Source of the DNA: Methylobacterium sp. WL1
GTDB lineage: Bacteria > Pseudomonadota > Alphaproteobacteria > Rhizobiales > Beijerinckiaceae
DNA: 64,000 nt
NCBI RefSeq assembly: GCF_008000895.1
Contig: NZ_CP042823.1
Location: 4,982,501 to 5,046,500 of the forward strand
Direction: 5' to 3'
Both the position numbers and the translations under genes were made by a program. How positions within the stretch are numbered: the first letter of the stretch is position 1; each line of letters starts with the position of its first letter. Below are positions 25,907 to 34,848 of the stretch, one piece after another. The notes beneath the pieces are model-generated. The model did no database searches and was not told the DNA's origin. It saw only the letters and a program-made list of their open reading frames with translations.

Positions 25907-25940
25907 TTTGAATTCGAATATGGTATGCGAGTTTTGAATT
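25907..25940. promoter_or_regulatory. AT-rich divergent regulatory region with repeated TTTGAATT
   Basis: Between the TRAP operon and the GntR gene the octamer TTTGAATT occurs at 25907-25914 and again at 25933-25940, 26 bases apart, inside a short AT-rich patch. GntR/FCD regulators usually bind next to their own genes, so this is a reasonable operator and promoter candidate. I see no single perfect palindrome, so the operator assignment is only suggestive. Confidence 0.4.
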
Positions 25941-25955
25941 TGCACAAGCGCTGAA

Positions 25956-26726
25956 ATGGTGCAGGATCGCTCCAGCGGGTGGCAGGAAAGACGGCGGGCG
26001 GGAAAGATGGCGGGCGGGGCGCCAGTGCCAAGTCTGGTCGAGCAGGTCTACGAGCGGATCCTTTCCGAGATCTGCGAGGGCACGCTCGCGCCGAACGCGC
26101 GGCTGATCCAGGACGAGCTCGCGGCCGCCTATGAGGTTTCGCGGCAGCCGGTGCAGCAGGCGCTGATGCTGCTGCGCGAGCGCGGCTTCGTGGCCGACGC
26201 CCCGAAACGCGGGGTGATCGTGACGCCGCTCGACGCTGACGTGCTGCGGGACGTCTACGAGACCCGGGAGGTACTGGACGGCCTGTCCTGCCGGCTGGCA
26301 GCCGAGCGGGGCTCCGATCGCGCTCAGGCCGAGGGCCCTGCCCTCATCGCGCGGGGCCGGGAGGCGATCAGCGGCGGATCAGTCGCCCGGCAGATCGCCG
26401 CGGACCTGGATTTCCACCAGTTCATCTACGCAATATCGGGCAACCGGTCGGTGGAGGAGGCAGCCCGTCCGCACTGGCACTTCATGCGCCGGATCATGGG
26501 CGCGGTGCTGCGGGTCGAGCGCGACATCTCCAGCGACATCTGGAACGAGCACACCACCATACTGGACGCGATCATCGCGGGGGAGCCCGCGGAGGCCGAG
26601 ACGCTGGGGCGCGCCCACATCGCGCGCGCCTCGAAGAAGTTTTCGGGCCAGCTGCGCGCGCTCCAGGAGCAGACGGCGGCCCGGCACAAGAGCCGTTCGC
26701 TGACCGCGCATTCCAGAATTGGGTGA
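25956..26726 (+). CDS. GntR family transcriptional regulator with FCD domain
   Basis: 256 residues; an ATG at 26007 is an alternative start. The winged helix covers about 25-95 (LVEQVYERILSEICEGTLAP, AAAYEVSRQPVQQALMLLRE, RGFVADAPKRGVIVTPLDAD). The FCD ligand-binding domain follows (ETREVLDGLSCRLAAERG; DLDFHQFIYAISGN; EHTTILDAIIAGEPAEAETL), with Asp/His residues expected to hold a metal. Such regulators usually sense a carboxylate substrate of the pathway they control. It faces the TRAP operon and precedes the acyl-CoA dehydrogenase gene, so it probably controls both directions. Confidence 0.93.
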   Translation: MVQDRSSGWQERRRAGKMAGGAPVPSLVEQVYERILSEICEGTLAPNARLIQDELAAAYEVSRQPVQQALMLLRERGFVADAPKRGVIVTPLDADVLRDVYETREVLDGLSCRLAAERGSDRAQAEGPALIARGREAISGGSVARQIAADLDFHQFIYAISGNRSVEEAARPHWHFMRRIMGAVLRVERDISSDIWNEHTTILDAIIAGEPAEAETLGRAHIARASKKFSGQLRALQEQTAARHKSRSLTAHSRIG

Positions 26727-26764
26727 CCGGGTGCATCGAGCGCAGCAGGACTAAAGGGTACGAC

Positions 26765-27970
26765 GTGGATTTCACCATTTCTGCCGGCGTCGAGGCGTAC
26801 CGCGCCCGAATCGCGGCCTTCGTCGACACGCACATCCTGCCCCTGGAGGCGGACCCGCCCGCCTATGACGGGAACGGGAACATCGGCTTAGGCGAACTGG
26901 CCCGGCTGCGCGGCCTCGCGCAGGAGCAGGGTCTCTGGTGCCTCCAGCTCAGGCCGGAGACCGGCGGGGCCGGCCTCGACAAGGTCGGCATGGCGGTCTG
27001 CTACGAGGCGATGAACCGCTCGATCTTCGGGCCGGTCGTGTTCAACTCCGCCGCCCCCGACGACGGCAACATGACGGTGCTGGAGAAGGTCGCGACGCAG
27101 GCCCAGAAGGAGCGGTGGCTCGACCCGATCGTGCGCGGCGAGGTCCGCTCCGCCTTCGCCATGACCGAGCCGCATCCCGGCGGCGGCTCCGATCCCGGCA
27201 TGATCCAGACCCGGGCCGAGCGGCGGGGCGACACCTACGTGGTCACCGGGCGCAAATGGTACATCACCGGGGCCGAGGAGGCCGCGCACTTCATCCTGAT
27301 GGCGCGCACTTCCGACGATGCCCGCAAGGGGCTGACCGCCTTCCTGTTCCACAAGGACCAGCCCGGATGGGAGATCCTGCGCCGGATCCCGATCATGGGC
27401 CCGGAGGAGCATGGCGGCCATTGCGAGTTGCTGTTCGACGGTCTGGAGATCCCGGCCGAGAACGTCCTGATGAACGAGGGCGACGGCCTGAAGCTGACCC
27501 AGATCCGCCTCGGCCCCGCCCGGCTTACCCATTGCATGCGCTGGCTCGGCCTGTCGAAGCGCTGCGTCGAGATCGCCCGGGCCTACGCGGCGGAGCGCCA
27601 TGGCTTCGGCATCCGGCTCGCCGACCGGGAGAGCATCCAGCTCATGCTCGGCGACCTCGCCATGCGGATCGAGATCGGCCGGCTGCTGGTGATGAAGGCC
27701 GCCTGGGCGCTGGACCAGGGCAGCTTCGCCCGCAAGGAAGTCTCGATGGCCAAGGTCCACGTGGCCAATCTCCTCCACGCGGCGGCCGACGTGGCGATCC
27801 AGATCAACGGCGCCCGGGGCTACTCGACCGACACGCCCCTGGAATGGATCTACCGCTACGCCCGGCAGGCCCGGCTGGTGGACGGCGCCGACGAGGTCCA
27901 CAAGATGGTGCTCAACCGCAATCTCGAGGCGGAGGGCGATGCCTTCTGGACGTGGACCGTCGGGGCGTGA
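26765..27970 (+). CDS. Acyl-CoA dehydrogenase family protein
   Basis: About 401 residues from the GTG at 26765. FAD and substrate regions are recognisable: AMTEPHPGGGSDPGMIQTRA, VTGRKWYITGAEEAAHFILM and the C-terminal RGYSTDTPLEWIYRYARQAR with LVDGADEVHKMVLNR. It oxidises an acyl-CoA to the enoyl-CoA and passes electrons to ETF. The AEGG-type Glu used as the catalytic base in many members is not clear here, so substrate class is open. The gene is the first of a plus-strand set with thiolase, SDR and an APH-like protein, a common partner of acyl-CoA dehydrogenases. Confidence 0.92.
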   Translation: MDFTISAGVEAYRARIAAFVDTHILPLEADPPAYDGNGNIGLGELARLRGLAQEQGLWCLQLRPETGGAGLDKVGMAVCYEAMNRSIFGPVVFNSAAPDDGNMTVLEKVATQAQKERWLDPIVRGEVRSAFAMTEPHPGGGSDPGMIQTRAERRGDTYVVTGRKWYITGAEEAAHFILMARTSDDARKGLTAFLFHKDQPGWEILRRIPIMGPEEHGGHCELLFDGLEIPAENVLMNEGDGLKLTQIRLGPARLTHCMRWLGLSKRCVEIARAYAAERHGFGIRLADRESIQLMLGDLAMRIEIGRLLVMKAAWALDQGSFARKEVSMAKVHVANLLHAAADVAIQINGARGYSTDTPLEWIYRYARQARLVDGADEVHKMVLNRNLEAEGDAFWTWTVGA

Positions 27971-28130
27971 CCGCCGGGACGGGGACGACGCGCCGGTGGT
28001 CACGCCCCCGTACCCGCATCCTGATCTGCCCGCGCCCGCGGCCCGGCACCGCGGCACGCGGTGCCGGGATCGGATGTCCGCGTCTCGCGACAGGACCTGA
28101 CAGACGCACCGAAGCGTGGAGTTTATGACG

Positions 28131-29309
28131 ATGACCGATGTCGTGATCACAGGGGCGGTACGGACCGCGATCGGCACGTTCGGGGGGTCGCTCGCGGCGA
28201 TCCCGCCGGCGGCGTTGGCAGCCCAGTGCGTGGCGGAGGCACTTAAGCGCGCCGCGACCGCACCCGAAGCGATCGGCCACGTGGTCTTCGGCAGCGTAAT
28301 TCCTACCGAACCGCGGGACGCCTACCTCGCGCGCATCGCCGCCATGGAGGGCGGCATCCCCAAGGAGGTGCCGGCCATGACGGTCAACCGCCTCTGCGGC
28401 AGCGGCTTGCAGGCGATCGTCTCGGCCGCGCAATCGATCCTCCTCGGGGATGCCGACACGGCGGTCGCCGGGGGAGCCGAGAGCATGAGCCGCGCACCGC
28501 ACCTGCTGAAGGTCGGGCGCACCGGCCAGCGCATGGGCGATGCCGTGCTGGTCGACTACATGCTGGGCGCGCTGAACGACCCGTTCGGCAACGGCCATAT
28601 GGGCGTCACCGCCGAGAACGTGGCGGAGCGTTACGCCGTCTCCCGCGACCAGCAGGACGCCTTCGCGGCCGAGAGCCAGGCCCGGGCCGCGCGGGCGATC
28701 CGCGAAGGCCGGTTCCGCGACCAGATCCTGCCGGTCGCCGTGCAGCGCACGCGCGAGACGGTGGCGTTCGACACCGACGAGCACCCCAAGGCCGCGAGCG
28801 CCGAGGATCTGGCGAAGCTGCGCCCGGCCTTCTCGAAGACCGGCAGCGTGACGGCCGGCAACGCCTCGGGCCTCAACGACGGCGCCGCCGCCCTCGTCCT
28901 GTCCAGCGCCGACCGGGCGGAGCGGGACGGCCGCACGCCCCTGGCCCGCATCGTCGGCTACGCCCATGCCGGCGTGGACCCGTCCGAGATGGGCATGGGT
29001 CCGGTCCCGGCCGTGCGCCGATTGCTGGAGCGGACGGGCTTGCGGGCCGCCGATTTCGACGTGATCGAATCGAACGAGGCCTTCGCGTCCCAGGCCTGCG
29101 CCGTCTCCCGCGAACTCGACCTCGACCCCGCGAAGGTCAATCCGAACGGCGGCGCCATCGCGCTCGGCCATCCGATCGGCGCGACGGGGGCGATCATCAC
29201 CGTGAAGGCGCTCTACGAGCTGGCCCGGACGGGCGGACGTTACGGGCTGGTGACCATGTGCATCGGTGGCGGACAGGGTATCGCCATGGCCGTCGAGCGG
29301 CTGCGCTGA
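28131..29309 (+). CDS. Acetyl-CoA C-acyltransferase (thiolase)
   Basis: 392 residues from the ATG at 28131, chosen because GGAG lies nine bases before it (GTG 28116 and ATG 28125 are also in frame). Catalytic residues are clear: Cys89 in [14 protein letters not shown], His347 in [14 protein letters not shown] and Cys377 in CIGGGQGIA. It catalyses thiolytic cleavage of 3-oxoacyl-CoA, or the reverse condensation. With the dehydrogenase and SDR next to it, a degradative beta-oxidation-like route is most likely. Confidence 0.94.
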   Translation: MTDVVITGAVRTAIGTFGGSLAAIPPAALAAQCVAEALKRAATAPEAIGHVVFGSVIPTEPRDAYLARIAAMEGGIPKEVPAMTVNRLCGSGLQAIVSAAQSILLGDADTAVAGGAESMSRAPHLLKVGRTGQRMGDAVLVDYMLGALNDPFGNGHMGVTAENVAERYAVSRDQQDAFAAESQARAARAIREGRFRDQILPVAVQRTRETVAFDTDEHPKAASAEDLAKLRPAFSKTGSVTAGNASGLNDGAAALVLSSADRAERDGRTPLARIVGYAHAGVDPSEMGMGPVPAVRRLLERTGLRAADFDVIESNEAFASQACAVSRELDLDPAKVNPNGGAIALGHPIGATGAIITVKALYELARTGGRYGLVTMCIGGGQGIAMAVERLR

Positions 29310-29310
29310 G

Positions 29311-30078
29311 ATGGCCGACCTCTTCGATCTCGCCGGCCGGCATGTCCTGGTGACCGGCGCCTCCAGCGGCCTCGGCCGCCACTTCGCCGGGACGCTGGTG
29401 CGCGCGGGGGCGCACCTGTCCCTCTGCGCGCGCCGGGCGGACGCCCTCGCCGAGACCGTCGCCGGCGTCTCCGGGGAGGGCGGCCAAGCGCAGGCCGTCG
29501 TCATGGACGTCACCGACGCGGCCAGCATCGAGCGGGCCCTCGACGCCGCCGAGGCCCGCTTCGGTCCGGTCCATGTCGTCGTCAACAATGCCGGGATCAC
29601 CGCGACGAAGCCCGCCCTCGACCTCGACAAGGCCGACTGGGACGGGGTCCTCGATACGAACCTGAAGGGCGTCTGGCTGGTGGCTCAGGCGGCCGGCCGG
29701 CGCATGGTCCGCCACGGCGCGGGCGGCAGCATCGTCAACATCGCGTCGATCCTGGGCCTGCGGGTCACCGGCGGACTGGCGCCCTACGCGGCCTCGAAGG
29801 CCGGGGTCGTCCAGCTGACCAAGAGCCTCGCCCTCGAATGGGCGCGCTACGGCATCCGGGTGAACGCCCTGGCGCCCGGCTACATCAAGACCGAGCTGAA
29901 CGACGCGTTCTTCGAATCGGAGCCCGGCAAGGCCCTGATCAGGCGGGTGCCGCAGCGGCGTCTGGGGGAGGCGGCCGAACTCGACGGGCCGCTCCTCCTG
30001 CTCGCCTCCGATGCCGGGGCGTACATGACCGGCAGCGTCGTGGCGGTCGATGGCGGCCACCTCGTGTCGGGCCTGTAG
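29311..30078 (+). CDS. SDR family NAD(P)-dependent oxidoreductase
   Basis: 255 residues. The ATG at 29311 follows the thiolase stop by one base. Classical SDR signatures: TGASSGLG at 15-22 for the dinucleotide, NNAG at 92-95, catalytic Ser146 (IVNIAS), Tyr159 and Lys163 (YAASK), and the C-terminal MTGSVVAVDGGHLVSGL. It probably acts as a 3-hydroxyacyl-CoA dehydrogenase or related alcohol dehydrogenase in the surrounding pathway. Confidence 0.93.
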   Translation: MADLFDLAGRHVLVTGASSGLGRHFAGTLVRAGAHLSLCARRADALAETVAGVSGEGGQAQAVVMDVTDAASIERALDAAEARFGPVHVVVNNAGITATKPALDLDKADWDGVLDTNLKGVWLVAQAAGRRMVRHGAGGSIVNIASILGLRVTGGLAPYAASKAGVVQLTKSLALEWARYGIRVNALAPGYIKTELNDAFFESEPGKALIRRVPQRRLGEAAELDGPLLLLASDAGAYMTGSVVAVDGGHLVSGL

Positions 30079-30081
30079 CGG

Positions 30082-31092
30082 ATGGATCAGGATCGGCTGC
30101 GCATCTGGCTGGCCGGGACGCTCGGCTGCCCGGACCTCGCCATCGCGGATACGCGTCCCCTCGGCGGCGGCTCCATTCAGGAGAATCGGCTCGTCAGCTG
30201 CCGGGTCGGCGACGACGTGCGCGCCTTCGTGCTGCGCATGGATGCGGCCGCCACCATCGCGTCGAGCCGGACCCGTGCCGAGGAGTTCCGGATCCTAGAG
30301 GCGGTCTGGAACGCCGGGGTCCGGGTGCCCGAACCCGTCGCCTTCTGCGAGGATCCGGAAGTGATCGGCGCCCCGTTCGCGGTCATGGGGCTGGTCGAGG
30401 GCGTGGGGCTGGGCCCGCGGATCGCCAAGGATCCGAGCCTCGGCGGCGACCGGGAGCAGCTCGCCGAGACCCTGGGCCGCGAACTGGCGAAGATCCACGC
30501 CACGCTCGACCCACGGGCGCTGCCGGGCGGGCTCGCCTTCCTGGGCGCGCCCGAACCGGATCCCGCACGAGCCGAGATCGCGCGTCTGCGCGCGAGCCTC
30601 GACGGTATCGGTGTCCGGCGCCCGGCGATCGAGTGGGGGCTGCGTTGGGGGGAGGTCCGCGCCCCGGCCTGCCCGGCGCCGACCCTCGTCCACCGGGATT
30701 TCCGGACGGGCAACTACATGGTCGACGGATCCGGCCTCACGGCCGTGCTGGACTGGGAGTTCGCCGGCTGGGGTGACCCGGATCAAGACCTCGGCTGGTT
30801 CTGCGCCGCCTGCTGGCGCTTCGGCCGGCCCGAGCGTGAGGCGGGCGGCGTCGGTTCCCGCGCGGCCTTCTACCGGGGCTACACGTCCGAGAGCGGGCGG
30901 ACGGTCGATCCGGCGCGCGTGGCCTACTGGGAGGTGATGGCCCATGTGCGCTGGGCGGTGATCGCGCTGGAGCAGGGCGCGCGCCACGTCTCCGGGCGCG
31001 AGTTCTCCCTCGAACTGGCACTGACCGGCCGGATGGTGCCCGACCTGGAACGGGCGATCCTGCGGGCGACCGCCCCCGCAGCATGGAGCTGA
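30082..31092 (+). CDS. Aminoglycoside-phosphotransferase-like family protein
   Basis: 336 residues. The kinase-like core is intact: N-lobe with DVRAFVLRMD, catalytic loop LVHRDFRTGNYMV (His-Arg-Asp ... Asn) and metal-binding Asp in AVLDWEFAGWGDPDQDLGW. In alphaproteobacteria this subfamily is regularly encoded next to acyl-CoA dehydrogenases and resembles the N-terminal kinase domain of eukaryotic ACAD10/11, which acts on 4-hydroxyacyl-CoAs. A role in phosphorylating a hydroxyacyl-CoA before dehydration is plausible. It is not expected to be an antibiotic-resistance gene. Confidence 0.88.
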   Translation: MDQDRLRIWLAGTLGCPDLAIADTRPLGGGSIQENRLVSCRVGDDVRAFVLRMDAAATIASSRTRAEEFRILEAVWNAGVRVPEPVAFCEDPEVIGAPFAVMGLVEGVGLGPRIAKDPSLGGDREQLAETLGRELAKIHATLDPRALPGGLAFLGAPEPDPARAEIARLRASLDGIGVRRPAIEWGLRWGEVRAPACPAPTLVHRDFRTGNYMVDGSGLTAVLDWEFAGWGDPDQDLGWFCAACWRFGRPEREAGGVGSRAAFYRGYTSESGRTVDPARVAYWEVMAHVRWAVIALEQGARHVSGREFSLELALTGRMVPDLERAILRATAPAAWS

Positions 31093-31433
31093 GCATGCAG
31101 GACGAACCCTCCGGCGCCGCCCTCCTCGACGCGGCCCGCCGCGCCCTCACCGAGGAGGTCGTGCCCGGCCTCACCGGCCGCCCGCGCTACGTCGCCCTGA
31201 TGGTCACCAACGCCATCGGCATTGCCGCCCGCGAAATCGTGCAGGCGGACCAGCTCGCAAAGGCCGGCGCGCGCGTGCTCGATGGCGCAGGCGCGCCCGA
31301 CAATCCGATGGAGAATCTGGTCCGAACCATCCGAGAGGGGCAGCACGATGCGGATGAGGATCTCCAAGCAGCGCTTACCGAAGCGGTCGAAGTGGCAGCA
31401 CAAATTTGGAAGCCGTCGGCGCCGGATAAATAA
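31083..31433 (+). CDS. DUF6285-type small protein
   Basis: 116 residues from the ATG at 31083, overlapping the upstream kinase-like gene by ten bases; an ATG at 31095 is an alternative. The sequence is helical (AARRALTEEVVPGLTGRPRY, VALMVTNAIGIAAREI) and matches the small partner protein that regularly follows APH-like genes in these acyl-CoA operons. Function unknown; probable partner or regulator of the kinase-like protein. Confidence 0.8.
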   Translation: MELSMQDEPSGAALLDAARRALTEEVVPGLTGRPRYVALMVTNAIGIAAREIVQADQLAKAGARVLDGAGAPDNPMENLVRTIREGQHDADEDLQAALTEAVEVAAQIWKPSAPDK

Positions 31434-32200
31434 TGTACTTTTTCTGCAAAGCCGATCTACATAGATTATAATTGAATCAAAATTCGATCATGTAGTTTGA
31501 TCGTGTCGAATATGTCGAAGGACCGTCGACCACGCGAGAGGCGAACGCGAGGTAGCTGGCGTGCTCGACGGCGCCGGACTGACAGACGCGGTCAATTGGT
31601 TAGAGGTCGAAGGATGTAGCTTCTGTCCAGGGCACCTCCGGTTCGTGCCAATCCCTGTACGGATCGTCCTCACGCATGTTCGCCCTAGCCCCACCTAGCG
31701 CGCGCCTGGATCTGATGAATCAATGAGGCCGACGTTCAGAGCACCAAACAACGCGATTACCCGCGTCTCTTGCCCCTGAAAACGCAGGGCATCGCGCGCA
31801 CGCTCCGCTCGGCTCTAGTCCCATGCCGCGTAAACGACCTCGGTGCCGACGTCATGCCAATCCTCGCCTGACGGAGTTGAACAACCGCTTTCGGGCGCAC
31901 CATAGATCGATTTTTACGACGAGGTTGGGTCGGTAGCGGCTTGTCCGCTTATCCGCATCAGCTGTCCAAAAGCGGATCGGCGGCTTTCGGCCAAACCCTG
32001 CCATTCCAGACCGCAGCTTCGCGCCATGAACGGACATCAGCTGATCGCCCGGTAGCGGACATTCTGTTTCGGATGACCGTCGCCGTGTCGCCCCCTGGAG
32101 CGGGCCGCTCCTATGCGATCAGTTCTACCGAGCTATCAGCCGAACTGCGGTGACACGGAGTGTCCTCTCCTCCCCTGGCGCTTCTGACAGCGCAAACCAC
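31434..32200. other. Gene-poor gap with intergenic repeat copy 2
   Basis: About 770 bases without a convincing gene, noticeably less GC-rich at its left end (31434-31520). It contains GCTTTCGGCCA at 31983-31993 preceded by CCGCTTATCCGC and AAAGCGGAT and followed by GGACATC, the second copy of the dispersed intergenic repeat. Short open frames here have no recognisable content. It marks the transition from the catabolic block to the accessory island. Confidence 0.55.
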
Positions 32201-33586
32201 TTACGGCTGCGGGTGGGCCTGTGGCGTGGGAGCCATTTTCGGCTTGGCGGGCGTTGGCGGAGCCGGATCTGGTAGCGGGCTTGGCTTAGACGGCGCCGCG
32301 TTCATCGGTGTGTTGGCTGGCGAGACAGGCGACGGAGGCGTCCGAGCCGGTGCGACAGGCGTCACAGCCGGCGGGATCGGTGTTGGTGCCGACGCGGAGA
32401 CTTCACCTGACCAACAGCTCATGTACGGAACGTTGGTCACTCGATACGCGACGAACGTGGCCACCGCTGCCCCGACGACTGCGAGCACGCCAACAAACCC
32501 CAGAAACCTTCGCTGCCATTTGATCCGACCGGCGAGGGTGACGAAAATCGTATCGAACTGATCGCTTAGCGCCGCAAAGTCCCGCTGAAACGTGGTTTTT
32601 TGGCGCGCGATATCGTCGGATATGGACGCCAGCGTCGCCCATTGGTTTCCGATGGCGATCGCCAAGAGCGCGACGAAGATCCACGCTCCCACGACGACGG
32701 CGAAGTTGGTCCAGAACTCGACGCCGCAGGCGGATGTGACTTTCAGCTGCGAGGCGACGATGACCGTCGCGACAGGGATACCGAGCAACTGCGTCTGGAT
32801 ATCGATAATCGTTTTATGGATTTTGTTGAGATAATCGATGCGTGCGGCTTCGATCTCGTTGCGGATCTTTGAGTAAGAGAAGCTGGACGCGAACAGCTGA
32901 TAGCCGTTGCGAACTTCCTCGTTCACCGAACCGAGGTTTGCGATGAGGTGGCGAAACCGGACTGCGACCGGCTGAGACGCGCAGATCCCGATGACGGCTT
33001 CGGCGAGGATCGCGAGCTTCTGGTCTCGGTGAATCTCGTCGGCGCACGCGCTGAGAATGGCGTCGGTGTCGGAGACGCTCACACGGTCTAAGTCGGCGGC
33101 CTTATAAGCCAGCGGAACGCTGAACTTGCCATCCTTGATGAAGATCAATTCCCTTTTGGATTGATCGACATAGGCCGCTGCTTCGCCGACGAGCTTCGTG
33201 AACTCGATGACCTTGCGATAGGTCGCTAGGCGCTCGGGACAGGGATCGATGTCCGGTGTGATACCGCCGTCGATGACGAAGTAGGCGCGCGGTTCTTTGA
33301 CCCGCGCTTCCGGGGTATCGAGCAACCCGTCGAAGTCGCGAACGAGGGAGCCGAGCGCAGTCCGGGGTGGGCCGACGCGGACTGATACGATCTGACCGAC
33401 TTGAAGCGCGCCATCGTCAAGTACCACGATGTCTGCGTCAACAGCGACATCCTGGTCATCTTCGATGAGTTGGATGACCTCCAGGACTTCTGGGGTCGCA
33501 ATCGACAGCCTTCCCTGATCACTGTTCTGCTCGAAGGCGATATAACGATACAGCAGGGTCAGCTGGTCGAATGTGATCCTAGCCAT
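32201..33586 (-). CDS. Membrane protein with novel N-domain and proline-rich tail, partner of NA37 gene
   Basis: 461 residues, not assigned to a family. Residues 1-230 are soluble, mixed alpha/beta (ITFDQLTLLYRYIAFEQNSD; VVLDDGALQVGQIVSVRVG). Transmembrane helices lie near 264-282, 291-313 and 358-382, with a polar helical segment between the last two (DDIARQKTTFQRDFAALSDQ). Residues about 395-461 are a Pro/Ala/Thr tail with many PxxP-like units, perhaps spanning a cell-envelope layer. Its ATG overlaps the stop of the NA37-like gene by eight bases, so the two are translationally coupled. Function unknown; a paired defence or stress role is inferred only from context. Confidence 0.8.
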   Translation of the reverse strand: MARITFDQLTLLYRYIAFEQNSDQGRLSIATPEVLEVIQLIEDDQDVAVDADIVVLDDGALQVGQIVSVRVGPPRTALGSLVRDFDGLLDTPEARVKEPRAYFVIDGGITPDIDPCPERLATYRKVIEFTKLVGEAAAYVDQSKRELIFIKDGKFSVPLAYKAADLDRVSVSDTDAILSACADEIHRDQKLAILAEAVIGICASQPVAVRFRHLIANLGSVNEEVRNGYQLFASSFSYSKIRNEIEAARIDYLNKIHKTIIDIQTQLLGIPVATVIVASQLKVTSACGVEFWTNFAVVVGAWIFVALLAIAIGNQWATLASISDDIARQKTTFQRDFAALSDQFDTIFVTLAGRIKWQRRFLGFVGVLAVVGAAVATFVAYRVTNVPYMSCWSGEVSASAPTPIPPAVTPVAPARTPPSPVSPANTPMNAAPSKPSPLPDPAPPTPAKPKMAPTPQAHPQP

Positions 33587-34589
33587 CTTGGCTGTACTCA
33601 GCGCGCAGCTGCGCTGTGAGATCCTCCGGCAGGCCGGTCAACGTGAGGGTGTTGTCCTCAGCGTTGAACCGCACGTTTCCGCGGGTGATCGCGTCGCGGT
33701 TGAACTCGATGCTCCAGGTCGGGGTCTTGCCCTTGAATTTGATCAGCGGTCCGAGGGCGCGGCGATCAGGCACGAAGCCGTCGTTAAGGCGCAGATCGGG
33801 ATCGGCCAGAACGGTCATCAGCCTCTCGGGATCCTGCGGGCTCAGTTCGTTGGCCAGCGCCTCGAAGCTGAGTTCCTCCTGAGCCTTGGCCGAACGCTCG
33901 CAGATGGTTTTCGCGCGGGCGAGGAAATCGTCTTTTCTCGGGGTGTCCATGCCTTCATCGGTGGCGAATGCCATCAACGCTTGGACAAGCTCGGCCGTGT
34001 CGCGGCGGTTCTGGACCGTGGTGTCACAGCCGAGGAATTCCTTGAAGTACTCGGAGACCTCCCGCTTGCCCTTCAAGAAGCCGATGTAGCGCTCCTCGCC
34101 GTTGGCCCAGCTGGTCATGTTGATGCGGCCCGCGAACCGAAAACCGTCCATGTCGAGATGGCGGACATCCTGAACATCGAGATCGCTCGTCATCGACGCG
34201 CCGAGCTTCTCGTTGACGATCGCGATGAGGAGGTACTGCCGTTCTTCGCGCTCGAAGTGAGCGAAGAAGACGTGGCCGCCCGTGGCAGCGCCCTTGTAGC
34301 CCGCCTGGGCTTTTAGCGTTTCCATCATCTTGTGCGTCAGCGTCGTGAAGTCGCTGGGCTGGACGTTGAGGTAGGCGCGGAGGTGCTTCTCGGTCGGAAA
34401 TCGATCTTCATCGACCGCGAATTTCCCGTAAGATTTCGAGGTCCGCTTGGCGTAGAGAGCGGTGAGGTCGTCGATCACGCGTTGCATCGTCTGAGTAACT
34501 TTCAGATCGCTTTTTCCGTGCTTAACGACGAAGGCCCCCTGGGTTTTGGTCAGGTCGTGGATCGCGACGCGGATAATGGTGTTTGTCAC
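33579..34589 (-). CDS. Nucleoid-associated protein, NA37/YejK-like
   Basis: 336 residues from a GTG at 34589 with GGAGG upstream; this is the normal family length, while the open frame to 34754 has no similarity. Recognisable features: an N-terminal IIRVAIHDLTKTQGAF, a central segment with GGHVFFAHFEREERQYLLIA and NEKLGAS, and DMDGFRFAGRINMTSWANGE with YIGFLKGKREVSEYFKEFLG. YejK (NdpA) proteins associate with the nucleoid, and divergent members occur in defence and mobile islands. The gene is the first of a coupled pair; a LexA-like box and a palindrome lie upstream. Confidence 0.85.
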   Translation of the reverse strand: MTNTIIRVAIHDLTKTQGAFVVKHGKSDLKVTQTMQRVIDDLTALYAKRTSKSYGKFAVDEDRFPTEKHLRAYLNVQPSDFTTLTHKMMETLKAQAGYKGAATGGHVFFAHFEREERQYLLIAIVNEKLGASMTSDLDVQDVRHLDMDGFRFAGRINMTSWANGEERYIGFLKGKREVSEYFKEFLGCDTTVQNRRDTAELVQALMAFATDEGMDTPRKDDFLARAKTICERSAKAQEELSFEALANELSPQDPERLMTVLADPDLRLNDGFVPDRRALGPLIKFKGKTPTWSIEFNRDAITRGNVRFNAEDNTLTLTGLPEDLTAQLRAEYSQDG

Positions 34590-34777
34590 CTGCCCTCCCA
34601 GCGGCGAATGCAACGACCTCAGGTGTCGTTCACTGCGGCCGAGACTGGCTTGGCGCAAGGACGCTGACAACCCAGACGATACGATCGCCGCCCCCTGTCC
34701 CGAGCTCCTTTCGGGGTGAGTTGAACCGTGCAGAGCGCTGACCCCGCATCCCACGTGACCCCGCTGTTTTACATTGT

Positions 34778-34792
34778 GAACGAAACAAGAAC
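34778..34792 (-). promoter_or_regulatory. LexA-like box GTTC-N7-GTTC upstream of the NA37 pair
   Basis: On the minus strand the sequence reads GTTC, seven bases, GTTC, the alphaproteobacterial SOS-box consensus. It lies 189 bases upstream of the NA37-like GTG start. A possible promoter overlaps it: TTGTTC, 17 bases, TAAAAC. By composition one such eight-base match is expected roughly once in a window of this size, so the position in front of the gene pair is what makes it of interest. Confidence 0.35.
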
Positions 34793-34848
34793 AAGTGTGG
34801 GATGGCAGCGGCGTGCTCGCTACGCCAAAGCGCAGAGAACCTGCGCCG

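Noticed and set aside
26888..28177. 429-residue open frame antisense to the acyl-CoA dehydrogenase
   Set aside because: Composition is Arg, Asp, Gly and His biased, no domain is visible, and the plus strand carries an excellent dehydrogenase. A second long frame at 27912-29630 is the shadow of the thiolase and SDR genes.
30082..31092. Antibiotic resistance call for the APH-like gene
   Set aside because: The subfamily is tied to acyl-CoA dehydrogenase operons and lies within one here; resistance is not implied.
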